Origin: Protula sp. h YS-2021
Lineage: Eukaryota; Annelida; Polychaeta; Sabellida; Serpulidae
DNA: 64,000 bases
Direction of reading: 5' to 3'
NCBI GenBank assembly: GCA_949752745.1
Contig: OX457032.1
Span: forward strand, 9,737,543-9,801,542
Made by a program: the position numbers and the translations under genes. Below the pieces are notes generated by a model. It saw only the letters and a program-made list of their open reading frames with translations, was not told where the DNA came from and made no database searches. Of this stretch, positions 38,350 to 51,034 are shown piece after piece (the first letter of the stretch is position 1; every line of letters begins with the position of its first letter).

Positions 38350-41300
38350 ACCACAGTACTTGCAGGTATATTGATATAGAAAGGAACGGATGGATGCAAC
38401 CCACCATTAACAAATAACACGAATATCTGCGAATCAGAATAAAAAAAGAAAGTATGCCCACACTTGAAAAAAAAAAACAAAAAAAAAACAAAAAAAAAAA
38501 CAAAGGCCCCAACGCCCCCCTCTCACCACAACCCATTTTTGGCAGATCTTACTATAATCAGTCTGGGTATTTTCATATTATGGCAAAGTTAAATGAAAAT
38601 AAGACAGTATATTGTCTTAAAACTATTCTGAGATGAAATAAATGGAAAAGCGAAAAACTGCAAAGTATTTACGACCCGGATATAGCAAGTCCCAAGCCAG
38701 CGGGGTCTTTAACGGCTCCTGGATCTCTGCTTGGCGTTTCTTCAGTCATGTCGTCTCAAGTTATGTTTGCGGTTAGCGAAGGTTTGTACGGCCTGTCATG
38801 AACTTCAACCAAAAGTAAACCATTGATAGCGAAATTGATACATCAATAACAATTGTAGTATGTATATAGGGTACGTTTGCTTAAAACGCCATCTGTGCTA
38901 CCCGTGAAGTTCCCCTCCCATATGTGTCAATGTCACCCCTATGTTTCCCCGGGGGTGTGTCCCTTGGTCATCGCAGAGCCATCTCGCCCAGGGGAGGCTC
39001 GTGTTGACCTGTCACTTTCAATGGGAACACAATAGAAACCTTCTGCTTGTGACTTGCTGTAAACATACGCTTGTAATTTGTCTACTCTGCTGGATATATT
39101 TGTCTGTTTTCGGTAGCTGTTTCTCCGTTTTCACTTGTATTTTTGTTAGAATGAGAACACCAACTGTTGATGTTGGCCTTGATGGTTTGGTTCGGTCATG
39201 GCAAACTTTTGCACGAAACACCCTGTTGAGTGAACGGATTCATAAATTGCTATTTAACATGGTAAAATCAATAAAATGTTTGCATAGAACTTTCAAATTC
39301 AAATTATGTTATGACTGTTAGATTGTGCAAATGTTTACAGTGATTGTAATAGCGGGAAACATTAGCCATGCTGCTAAGCCAAAAGCAATATGACAAAAAA
39401 AAAACGATCTACGCAAAAAAAAAAATCCATTTTCTGCGGTATAAACAGAGAAGCAGATAAACTTAGAAACACAGCAGTCAATGGAGAAATGCATCAAAAT
39501 CACTTTGAAATAGATATAACGCTTTTTTATGATAGACACCGATTATAACAATGTTATGAATAAAATTTCCCCACATTCCAATAAAGTTTTAACACCTTAT
39601 AGATACGTCATGCTGGGAAAATTAAGTTTTTAACCAAACGCGAAGTGCATCTCCTAGAGAACCCCCCCCCCCCTCCCCACTTTTTTTTTAGGATGCGCGG
39701 AGTACTGAATAAAAATTACCCTTCCCGCGTTAACGAACTTGGCACTCTGCCCGGACCCCGTCTGGCCTCAACATTAACCCCTTGCTCCACGTCTTTCTTA
39801 GAGCTATTACTGCTCACCCGCCCTTCCAACAACGAACACAAAAACAACAACCACCACCATCATCACACCCGCACATCACCCGTTCTGTTGTGTGGGCTCA
39901 CAAAAATTCCAGGATACATTGTCAATAATTTTGAAAATGTTGCAGCTGAATAATTAATGTCGACTGATGAATACAAGCATTGTTTTGAAAAATAGTGTGT
40001 AAAATAGAATTTCAGGTGATAAACAAATCCGATAAACCACTGCCGGTCTGTGTGCACACACAACAAATCTAGCCCCTCAACTGACATGCAGTGTCGGCTT
40101 GTCTTTAACAGAAATGGTTCCGAGGGGGATTATTTGATATTTCATAAGTTACGGGTCACAAGTAATGAATACGGCAGCAAATAACAAGAAGCGACGAGGC
40201 CTTCCTCCTCCACCAGTTGCCTTTACATGTAACAGTAGAGTTATTCAAATCAAGAGACCAAATTACTAACTTCTTTGAAGTTCCTCCTCAAATATTAAAA
40301 CTATAGCTTCTACAATGCCTTCTTTTCCAGAAAGAACAATGTTATTTTGTCCAAAAACTTTGCTTAGTAGATCTCTCATACTGACGGCCATTCTCGGGGT
40401 AAAATTCGACTTCAAACGGATTAAAAATAGTTATGATAGCACCTTAGTCTGACCACTACACAGTGTTTCTTGTTATAGATCTGTCTCCACAAAGATATAT
40501 CTTTTTACTAAACGACACGGCCAGTCTCTTTAGTATTATTTTGCTGACTTAAGTGGTGCATACCCATGACCTTTTTCCTCGCCCCAGGCTACACATTTCC
40601 AGAAATACATATTGTAATTATAGCACCAGAATATGTCAGTATTTGTATTTGTGGAATTTTTGTAAAAATAATAAATGTTAAACCTGTTACGCAAACTTGA
40701 TTTATTTTCAATCCGAAAAGAAAATTTGAATACTGCCTTTTGTAAAAATTGAATCCGACCCCAAACGAAGGATTTTTTAAAGAATAAGTTGATGGGGACG
40801 CAGCAAAAATCTCCCTTGCGACTGTCTGCCAGCGTCTCGGACAATTATCTCCCTCACAACTGTCCCAGCCTCTATCAGAATTCTGTCGGGATACCCCCCC
40901 CCCCCCCCCCACCAACCACCATGGTGCTCGCCGCTTACGAAGCATTCCAGGACAAAAAACTGGCCAGGTCAATTCTTACGCTTTGTGGTATTTACCAATA
41001 GACTGTCAACTTCCGCTTAAGGGTAAACAACAATGTATTTTCAAACCGGAACACCATAAAGGAACCTATCATTGGTTGGGTAATAACCGGAAGCTCCCAG
41101 GTTTCGTTTTATTTACAATTTAATTTCTTCACATTCAACTCAAAACTTTAAAGTTTTTTAACTCATAATGTTAAACTTTCGCAGATGTTTTCTGCATATG
41201 TGATTTGCCACAGGGGACAAGTAGGCTTTTCAAACAACACTTATCCAGAAGTATTCAGCTAGTATTCGCGGGACTAAAGTTACGGAAATTGAAGCGGAAG

Positions 41301-42720
41301 TGTGTCCATGAACAACATAACTGAAGGGCAATGCGCACACTACGATGCACTAGCACGCCAATCGTTGTTACTCACAAAACAAACCCACCCAACCGTGACC
41401 CGTTCTTACGTTATTCTAAGTCCCACTAGACTCTTTTTAACATTCCGAAATATGTTTACAGGCATTCACTTTTAAAGGAAATATCTTTATTCCTAAAATA
41501 AATTGACAGTTTGTGATAAGACATTTTTAGCAATTCTTAACCGATTCTATTATCGGCGCACAACGTGTTTTTGAACTGACAAGTGGAGATGTGCGCTGGT
41601 GGAGTATTTAGCGGTATACTGGATCTGACAGTTCTAGATGGGAGCGGAAAATCGGTCCCGGCATCGCACAATATCCGCGAGGCACGGTCTGCCACCCATC
41701 TATCCTTCTTGTACAGCATAAACTACTTGTGATCGCATGCGGGTGTTGTGTTACACCGCTGTTGCTGTATAATTCAGGTGCATGGTAGCTATGTCGTGGT
41801 TCCAAACCTCAATATTTGAATACCCCTGAAGTTTGAAATTTATGCCAATTTGAAAGAAGTTTAGATGATAAATCCACTGATATGATATGAAAGATACACA
41901 TATTTGTGATCCTTACACAGATAGTATATTCGTGCTGCAAAATAAACAAATTTCTATTGTTTGTTTAAAATTAAAATGTGCCCGGCGGGTAGATGGTACG
42001 AAGATGGGAGCTCTGCGTGGCTCAGAAACACAGTTGTACATCCTTCTGTTCCCCCGGTCATCTTAACGTCTTCCATTTAATCAGGTGTGAACGTCCAAAC
42101 GCTTGCCCGACTTCTAATTAAGTCCTAATTGAAGAGGAGGAGTTTTTGCCGCGTTGCCTCGAGCTGGGAGCTCTGCGGGAAGAGTGTTTACACTCTCCAG
42201 GCACATTTGAAGGTGTTTGTTGCGACAACACGTACCTTACACAAGTCACAAGCTTTTATATCATCTATCTAACCTTTTGTTTTCGCTTCGCGATGGGATT
42301 CACAAATCAGCCGAGTAATATGCATGCTTTAAAACACCACATCAACATCAGTGACCCTACATGAAGTATGTAACTTTAAACCATTTAAGAGAAAATCAGT
42401 TTTGTATCTTATTGAAGGCTGCACAGTCACGTAAGTTACACATAAAAGCTAGGACTTAGAAGTATGTCTCAATGCGCGTGTGTTTTCACAGCATTGCCTT
42501 CGCTGCAGGGAGATACAAACACTCGGCGTTCAAATATCGTTCATTTTCGTACTACCATTAGAACTAACTGATCACTTTTTTTAGTAAAATTAATACAGCA
42601 AAGCTAAAGGGCCATCTCGAACACTCTGCAAGCATCACTGCACCAGGTTTTAAGATAATGTCACTTTTAGTTGAAGCGTTTAAAAGGATTCAAATCAACT
42701 ATATAACATAAAGCGGAACC
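38350..42720. other. No confident gene
   Basis: A-rich tract at about 38,466-38,503; C runs at about 39,661-39,672 and 40,895-40,910. A minus-strand frame of 41 codons (40,266-40,391, starting MAVSMRDLLSKVFGQNNIVL and ending EEELQRS) has natural-looking composition but is unidentified. A T-box-like AGGTGTGAA (42,083-42,091) with nearby TAATTA and TAATTG makes 42,060-42,140 a possible enhancer. Confidence 0.45.
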
Positions 42721-42721
42721 C

Positions 42722-43238
42722 GTTGTAACAGGTTCTTTTACCCCCTCCCCTCCTGTGCAGGTTCCCCCGGGGGAAGCAATGCTAGACTATCTTCCCCATC
42801 CCTCCAGTATATTTACCCCCCCCCTCAACTTTTTTGCGTGTAAATATATTTGGATAATATTTGTTCTTATAAATAAATGGACTCAATTAAACTGTATAAA
42901 ACTCTCTTGAAGTACTTTATTGACTAAATTCAACACAGTTCAAACAAAATATAAAAAGGCACCTTTGATCAGAAAGTTCTTTATTTTTCTCTTAATATCC
43001 CTTTTTTAGCATTTTTAGAGAGCCCAGATGGATACTTCTGATCGCTAAGATATCATAAATAACATCTACATTACCCAAGAAGCGCTTTCTTGTATGTTCA
43101 ACTTTATCTTCCTTTCCGAAAGTGATACCAATAGGGGGCAAAAAATACCAAGTGGGGGGAGATACCCTATTCTAGCTTCCCCCTACCCCCTCCCACCAGG
43201 GGGGAAACTGTACAGGGGGCAAGATATGCTGTTACACC
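42722..43238. mobile_element. GGTGTAA-type inverted-repeat element, copy 3
   Basis: Left end ttgtaacaggttcttttacc; right end gcaagatatgctgttacacc. A minus-strand remnant of the family frame lies at about 42,975-43,120 (EDKVEHTRKRFLGNVDVIYD), disrupted by a one-base deletion. The right end abuts the next element, forming gttacaccggtgtaac at the junction. Confidence 0.7.
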
Positions 43239-43604
43239 GGTGTAACGATTTCAGATTACCCCCCTTTCAGATTCCCCCCCCCCCCCGGGAATCTGAAATC
43301 GATTTCAAGTTCCCGGGGGGTAACAGAAGTAGTCATCGGAGCATCGAGGATTAGTGTCACTGCTTCGATGACAGCCATGGCACTACAAGTCCGTATATAC
43401 ACTGACAGATGTTAAATTTAAAAAATTCTAGGTAAGCCTGGGGGGGATTTGAAATCGGAGGGGGGAATCTGAAATCGATCTCAGATTGCCGGGGGGGGGG
43501 GGGTAACTTGAAATCGATTTCAGATTCCAGGGGAGGAATCTGAAATCGATTTCAAATTCCGGGGCGGGGGGACATTTAAGGGGGTAATCTGAAATCGGTA
43601 CACC
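43239..43604. mobile_element. 366-bp GGTGTAA-type MITE with polyC/polyG and gaaatcgatttc palindromes
   Basis: Left end ggtgtaacgatttcagatta, right end taatctgaaatcggtacacc: about 26-bp terminal inverted repeats followed by C or G runs. The inside repeats aatctgaaatcgatttcaa-type palindromes several times. No coding capacity. Sits directly between two other elements with the same terminal hexamer. Confidence 0.8.
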
Positions 43605-44171
43605 GGTGTAAGGAAACGTTTTGACCCCCAAAATAAATCGACCCCCCGGTCGATTTGTTTTAAAACAAACAGACCCCCCGGTCGATTTGTTTTAAAACAA
43701 ACAGACCCCCCTTGAAATGTTTTAACCCTCTTATTTTTTGTTGATTTCTTTATTTCTTTCCACATATGGCCACCTTATTAGTTTCTTTAATTGAAATAAA
43801 AACTATATCCATGAATAAAAATTTATTTAGCAACTAACATCTACATTTTCAAACACAAAAACACTTCCAACACCACTAACATACAGTCACCAAAAAATCT
43901 GTCCAAGCTCAACAATTCAAAGGCTCAAAATAATAATTTTCTATGTCAAGAGGTAGAAAATGCTTAAAATAGTATTTAAAAACCATATGTACCTTTTTTA
44001 CTTCCACTTCATATTTAAACATGATTATTTGGAGGGGGTCATTTTGTTATAGGGGAGGTCTGTTTGTTATGGCGGGCTTTCCCAAAACATATCGACCGGG
44101 GGGTCTATTTTTTTTAAAACAAATCGACCGGGGGGTCGATTTGTTTGGGGGTCAAAACGTTTCATTACACC
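43605..44171. mobile_element. 567-bp GGTGTAA-type MITE with long terminal inverted repeats
   Basis: The left end ggtgtaaggaaacgttttga and right end tcaaaacgtttcattacacc begin inverted repeats of roughly 60-80 bp, containing tcgaccccccggtcgatttg on both sides. On the left the block cggtcgatttgttttaaaac is itself repeated in tandem. The interior is AT-rich with no transposase. Confidence 0.85.
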
Positions 44172-45069
44172 GGCACCAACAGGACCCGTTTTAGTGTCTT
44201 CTGGGCTGCTCCAGAGATCACCTCCAAAGTAAGGCAAAGGCATCTGGAGCCAGCGTGTCATTGCTACAGGCAGCCCGAAGAGGCAGCGTTCAGGCTGGTC
44301 TTGGTGGTCTCCAAGTCAAGCGCAACAGGGGTAGGCCAGTCCTCATATATATACAGCATCTGATGGAGGACACCGGTCTCGAAAAAAAGCCAAATGGCCC
44401 AAAAAAGGGGACAAAAGCGCCTAGGACTTAAGGTCAAAAACGCAAAATTTAGAACAGCAGCATTATGTAATTAAATCATGAGAGTAGTTTCACTTATCTA
44501 AAAAGTACAGTCCACATCGCTATTACGCCCGTTACAAGTCCATTCGGGCTTTGTGCTTGTGTCCCATGGCAGGGATATAATAACGTCGAGATATTTCTTT
44601 CTTCGCAAGTTTGTTGTAGAGCTGCATAGCGTCTTCAGTTTTAGATTTTTCGTTTGAGGCTTCGTGTCGTCTTTGTATACGTAGAATTTTGAATCTTCCG
44701 AATAGCGTTCAAAAACAAAGACAAAAAAATAGAAGGCTTCGGGTCTTCCGGACCCAACCTGGGCGTCTAAGACGTCTAAGAGGGACTCACTGTACTTGCC
44801 GTTCATACTCAAATGATGTAACATCTTGATCGTTGCATGATATGGCTAGGCTCAAATGTCTTAAAATTTTTGGCGCATTTGTCCGGGGCAGTTTAAATTT
44901 TTGGCGCCTTTGACTTATTGCGCGGGAATATCGTTTAAGTAATCTACCTATCACGAAATCACGTATCAAACACGTCTGCGATCATTTAGAGTCCAAGTGA
45001 TCTATATTTAACATTCGATGACGTCAAATAGAAACAAAAATCAAAATTAAACAGAAATAAACTTAAGGC

Positions 45070-45101
<32 letters not shown>
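44172..45101 (+). mobile_element. Possible retroposed segment ending in a poly(A) tail
   Basis: A run of 31 A (45,071-45,101) follows an AATAAA at 45,056-45,061 by nine bases, the arrangement left by reverse transcription of a polyadenylated transcript. The 5' limit is unknown; it could start anywhere after 44,172. A 108-codon minus-strand frame over 44,498-44,824 is not recognised. No target duplication was found. Confidence 0.35.
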
Positions 45102-45102
<1 letters not shown>

Positions 45103-47040
45103 AAATTATGAAGTTTCGTACTATTTGCTTTGGCCACCGAATCGATACAATCCAAGTCTAAAAATGAAGAACTAGGTTCAGACGCACCCCGGGGCGATAT
45201 CAGGCCCTTAATTATGGGAACGTTTTTTTCTGCTCCATGGCAGCTCAAAAAACTTCCAGCCCAAAAATGGCTACAAACTACGGACAGAACTACTCGCGTC
45301 TGTGTGTGTTTAACAAATTTGCACGTACCCACTGAACCTAGCTATTGTCAGTTGTTCGTTGGGCAATCAATGAATTTTTCAGCTGCAGACTCAACGATTT
45401 GCACACACACACAAAAGCCGCAAAGGATATGGTCGATATTTTTGGCTTTGTCATAAGAATGGACTTCATACTGCTGTGTTACTTCCAGGCAATAGCTAAT
45501 TTCAGTAATTTTGCTCTTCAATTTTTCGTGATCAATTTAGCATTGGCGGCTTTCAGGGGAGGTTAGCAACATGAGAAAGGGATTTTGTTGACATATTTTA
45601 AGCTATATTACCTTGTTTTACTCAGAAAAGTAATCGTTTGTTCTGCGATGAACTTGTTTGTAAACTATTTCAGACCCGTTTCTTGACTGCGCAGGTAAAG
45701 GAATGAAGGCTAATCAACCATGCCCAGTTCTCAATAAACCTTCATTTTTCCCCTATTATCGCTTGCAGATTTGTTTTTAGCTTGTATACTCCTATAATAT
45801 AACGTTAATCTTCACTAATTTTCAAGCTGTGAACTCTTGCGGGGTGGATCAAGCGAAAGCTGAAAGCTTTATTCACAAAGCTCCGTTTTGCGTCACTAAA
45901 GTTCTTACTCAGGTGTGCGAATCAAATCTACCACAAATGAAAATCTGTTAAAAAGATTTTCACGAAAATTCTTTTACTGTTGTCAGTGAGTGCATATGAG
46001 TATCTGCGGATCTGTTTCGATTTGTTTCTTTGTATATGTCTATGAACTGAGGACAATATTCTGCAGTTAACAAAACTGGCAATTTAAAAAGTACTTCCGG
46101 TGTAAAATTTTGTCACATAAAGATGGATTTCATGAAACAAACATATCGAAAACAAACTAATTACGTCTGTTTTTTTAATGTAGGAAAGACATTGAAACCT
46201 GCCTGGGGTTGAGACGAAGTTGTGAGGCTCACACGCCAATCCCCCCCCCCCCCTCCCCAACAGAATTTTTTTAAATGAAAGTTTGCACGTCCGTTCCTGA
46301 GTTTCCGCCCAGGAACAGATCCCTTCGCTATTAGCCCGTTATCGAGGCAGATTATAGAAGAACCGACGACAGATGAGCACGAATAGATGGTCACACGTTA
46401 AAGCTACTGAATAACTTTCTTGAAATCTTAACTTAAAAAGAATGCCGAAATACAAACACAATATCTGTAGGTACTCATGTTAGTGAGAGTACACAACACT
46501 TATATTACCGACGGCATCTGATTAAAAAAAGGAAGAAAATAGTGGTTTGGGGAGGCGGAGATTAAGGGAACGCCGAAATTATGAACGTGGGTGGGGAGGA
46601 ATCAGGAGCATGTTACTCCAGGATAGGGGGGGGGCGTCCACAAATATAAAAGCGGATCAACGCCGACTAACTGCTGTAGGCCCAAGTGATGTGGAGATTT
46701 CTGTTAATAAACTTAAATAACTAAACTTAATCAATTTGCATTTAATAGCCCTGTGTCGTAGTCCACCCCAAAAATAAACAACCCCAATAAAATGCAACTC
46801 CGAGGACAAATAGTTTGCCCCTTTGTGAAGTCAACAGTAGATGAAATGGAACTCAAACGCAAAACAACTTAAATACCGGTTGCCATCCATCACAATAAAT
46901 CCAGATATTTGCTTGGGAGTGGGGGGGGGGGGGGTTATGGGGCTAGAGTCAGCATGCTCAACAGCACCTCAAATAGCTATCGCATTATCCCTTAAATGTA
47001 GAGCACCTTGGAACAGGGCATCGCATTGATGTCTTAATTC
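45102..47040. other. No gene recognised
   Basis: Unique sequence with C or G runs at about 46,241-46,252 and 46,920-46,933. Open frames of 60-110 codons without recognisable motifs. Confidence 0.55.
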
Positions 47041-47047
47041 CAAAAAC

Positions 47048-47250
47048 TCCCGAAGGCAACACGAATAATAGTCAAGCCCTCGACTAACTCCTGAAGGCAA
47101 CACGAATCGTAGTCAAGTCCCCGACCAACTGCTGGAGGCAACACGAATCGTAGTCAAATCCTCGACTAGCTGCTGAAGGCAACACGAATCTTAGTCAAGT
47201 CCTCGACTGACTGCTGAAGGCAACACAAATCGCGGTCAAGCCACCCACCC
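47048..47250. repeat. 41-bp tandem repeat, about 5 copies
   Basis: Units with gaaggcaacacgaatcgtag, tcaagtcctcgac and aactgct; period 41 bp (ggcaacacg at 47,055, 47,096, 47,137). Confidence 0.9.
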
Positions 47251-50151
47251 CCTACTGCGTTCCCCGAGAGTGGAGGGGTGCAGCCGCTAACGAGACGACA
47301 CCCTCCCCAGTAATGCTCATTGTGGAGCATAGGCGACTTCCTACCCGCTTTTACACTTATCGACATTGTGACCGTCGACGTTTTATCCGTCGACGTTTTG
47401 GCAGTCGACTTTCTGACCGTCCACTATACTTCGAAACCAGAAGAGAAGTTAGAGTGTGCCAGAAATCTAGGAGTCGTTGAAGTTGCACAAATGATTGTCA
47501 AACTCTGTTTTTAGGTTCATTCTTTGTTGTCGTTTGAAAGCGGCCCTTTTCTCGCTCCAACATCGAACGTTAAGTGACCAGCAGAGCTAATTATACGCTG
47601 TGTGGTCCGTAAAGTGTTCACGCGTACTAATACCGGCAATTTCAGTCGTCCCCTGCTCTGTCATGTGACCGAGTGGTGTGGCTATTATGCAATTAGTTAT
47701 ATCACAGCAATCATCATGGGATTTATGCGGCTTTGTATGGAGTTTAGTAATAATTACATACCCTAGTGTAAAAAAGGTTTAAATGTTGGTTCAGCCACAG
47801 TCGCCCGGTTTACAGCTGATCTGTCAGCTTTATTCAGCATCGTCGATTCCGCGAGCAAAACTAATACCTTAATACTTTAATTGTTTTCTGTTTGAGTCCA
47901 ACTAACCTTCAATCACATACAAAACGGTAAATTACGAAAGCAGTTCATCTCTACCACAAGACACAAAGAGGTTTCTTTGCTGAAGGAAAAGAGCAATTGT
48001 TTCACTATTTTAAGTACATGAATACATGACGTTAAACACTTCACAATAACCCCATAATCAATGACTCGTCCAAACTTCAATTTGTTAAATTGCAAAATGA
48101 AGTTCCTAATCGGTTTGGGTTCGGTTTACCATAACTGAAGCTTAATTTGTTAGAATAGTGATAAGAACTATATATTTATTTTCAATGCCCGTCTTCTTTG
48201 CACAACGATCACCTGCTATTGTACAAAAACCTAACACGGCGGAGAGAAGCGCGAGATTTGAATACATAGCTGAGTTTTCTTCATAAATAAACATTTCGTT
48301 AGAAGCAGAATGTCCATTAGCTCAGCACGAACTATTTAAAAACAACAAACTCAAGGTATGTGAAACAATCACCACTTTTTGTTGCGTGAATGGAATTAAA
48401 CATAACGGGAGCTATCGTGGTAGTAACGCCATCTGGGGATCGAAGGGGGAAGCGCAGAAGCGGTGCTTTTGCCAAACAACGCACTGCCAGCTGATTGGTC
48501 CATATTGCTCCATAATTATTTTGTTGGGTTCTGCTTCTGTTTTTCAGTGAGGTTACTTTTTTGAGGGGTTTGTGCCACAGAAGGTACACATTTATTGTAA
48601 GGAGCACGAAACAGCAAACGCTAGCTCGTTGTTCACACATTATACTAAAGAACGATTCTCCAGAAGCATTCTTTGTTACATACATGTCGTAAATGTTAGC
48701 AAATTTCTTATTATGCGAAGTGTTTGAAGTATTAACTCTGTCAGCCAGAAATAAGTATTTTCCACATTCTGCGTTTGGTTTTCACTTAAATAGCGCCCTC
48801 ATTTTATTTCTTTGGTAAAACTATGAATGGAAACTTAATTTTGATCCTTGCATATTTTGAGTTAATATCTAAACTCCTACCATGGTTTCTGTGGATGCCA
48901 AGCACAAAACTCGTCCTATCTGTCAAATATTGCTAAAATTCTATATCCAGGAAGAATTCATTTTATCCACAATTTATCCATACATCCATAAGTGTTCCTT
49001 TCGTGATACAAGTCGCAGAGAAAAGTTTGAAATCTTTCGGTACGGTTTTACATTTTCAAGTCGTTGTAATGAATAACTTATAAATAATACAAAGCAGAGT
49101 GGCTTTTGGCATTTCGCAGAGCACTGTTGCTCCTTTCGTTATTTGCTGTTGAATGAAGTTGTCGAGTAAAAACAAAGCCGTTTGAAGCGTCACTCAATTT
49201 GCCACTGCATTTCAAACAAATTGAGTATGTATTAATGTGGTCTCCACGCGCAGGAGTTTGGGGGCTCTGTATCTTTGCAAACGATTGCGTGCTCAATTGT
49301 TGAACTATTGAACCATAAACTTAAATCCACAGCACTTGCTCTTCTGCCCGCAAATCTTTCTATCCAAGTCATAAGCTACGAACTTCAAACCGACCACGTC
49401 ACTTAAACTTTATCGCCTTTGTTTGACAAACCGTACAATTGCCACTTAATTTAGCAGATAAACCTAATTTCACTTAAAATATGTGTAATGTTTGTGCCAC
49501 ACTCCCCCTTCCATTAAAATAATAATAAAGAAGTCAACACTTACCTTTTATGTATTACACAATAAAGATGCATCCAGTGCAATAATCTCACTCGATAGAA
49601 TTGCTGTGGTGTGCAGTTAACATAAAGATTTATATAAATTTACTGAAGCTAAAATGAAGCCAGTATTAACAGGCGTAAAATTGAGTAATTACTTCTGAAA
49701 TGCCCGTGGAGCAATGATGAAGGGAAGCGTGGTATTCATTCGCGCCTCAGCGACTCAAAACCTACATTGTCGTAAATTGTTAAGTCTCCTTTTATATGAC
49801 AAGTCCCACCGAGTGCCAGTGGAACGATTTGATTGGCTGGTGGAGGAGGAAAGACTGCAAGCCAAAGGGCCGCCTATCTTTTCCAATATTTTCCGCTTTT
49901 TTAAACTCGGTTCTTGACGCATATTGCAGTCGCTCTAATCAACAGAATAGAATAATGAGAAACAAATAAATAAGATCATATTAACAGAAGACGCACTCAG
50001 AAAGCTGTGAGCGCTTATATGAAATGAAAAAATTAAAAGCATATTAAATTTAAAAAATATGAAATCATTCAGGTAATAACATGATTCAGCTATAAAATTA
50101 TATAAAACAACTGCAATGACTAAGTGAAAAAAGCTTTTTATTGAAACGTCC
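47251..50151. other. No gene recognised
   Basis: Upstream flank of Pax6. Contains scattered homeodomain-like motifs (tatgcaattag near 47,690; ccataattatt near 48,510) and CCAAT-type words (gattggtcc near 48,494; gattggctgg near 49,830) but no supported exon. Confidence 0.5.
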
Positions 50152-50562
50152 GGTGTAACAGGCTATCTTACATCCTCCCCCGTACAGCTTATCCCCAACC
50201 CCCGGGGGTGGGGGGGGGGCTATACTAGGCTATCTTCCCCCCTCGATGGACTCAATTAAACTGTATAAAATTATCTTTAACTACTTTAGTCACTAAATTC
50301 AACACAATTCAAACAAAATATAAAGTGGCATCCTTGATCAGAAAGTTTCTTATTTTTCTCTTAATATCCTCTTTCGCATTTAGAGAGCCCAGGTGGAATC
50401 TCTTGATGGCTAAGATTATCATAAATAATATCCACATTATCCAAGAAGCGCTTTCTTGTATATTCATCTTCATCTTTCTTTTAGAAAGTGATACCAATAG
50501 GGGGCAAAAATACCAGGTTGGTTGGGGGGGGATGTACAGGGGGTAAGATGTACTGTTACACC
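50152..50562. mobile_element. GGTGTAA-type inverted-repeat element, copy 4 (411 bp)
   Basis: Left end ggtgtaacaggctatcttac and right end gtaagatgtactgttacacc are clean inverted repeats. The interior includes a minus-strand frame remnant (TRKRFLDNVDIIYDNLS, about 50,335-50,490) and flanking sequence shared with copies at 42.7 and 51.0 kb (ctcaattaaactgtataaaa). Confidence 0.8.
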
Positions 50563-51034
50563 TATCGTTACATGTTGGATTGCGTCCCGTGTTGAGCTTT
50601 GTGCTCGCAGTCCAGCATGCCCCTGAAGCACACAGAGACCTGTCTCAGGCACGCGCCCTTTTATTATTTGATACGCAAGAGTTCGCAATTACAGATCCTA
50701 CTAGCCGTGCATCAAACTAGGCCAATAAATTTATGACCGTTAACTATTCAATATTTTAAAACTCACAGTACCAATTGAAATTTCGAACAAGCAAAAAATA
50801 AACAAAAGCAAAAAATAAAAAAAAAAAATATATATATATAAATAAAAAGGAAAAAAAATAAAAAAATGGCTAATTGTTGCAGAAAACCATTTTTTAGATT
50901 AACATTAAAAATAAATAATAATTACAACGGCTAATAAAATCCAAAAGATAAATACCAGAAACTGGTATAAATTTGTAACGATTCAAGTTCAGCTGAGTCT
51001 GTTGCTCTCAGTCAGAGCTTCTGGATTCATAAAG

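Noticed and set aside
36998..38374. Proline-rich 39-residue repeat protein
   Set aside because: By-product of the 117-bp satellite; broken whenever a unit variant changes and not flanked by gene signals.
48380..48560. CTCF/insulator-like site around cgccatctgggga
   Set aside because: The match is only to a short core and similar words (aacgccatct near 38,886) occur elsewhere; not strong enough to call.
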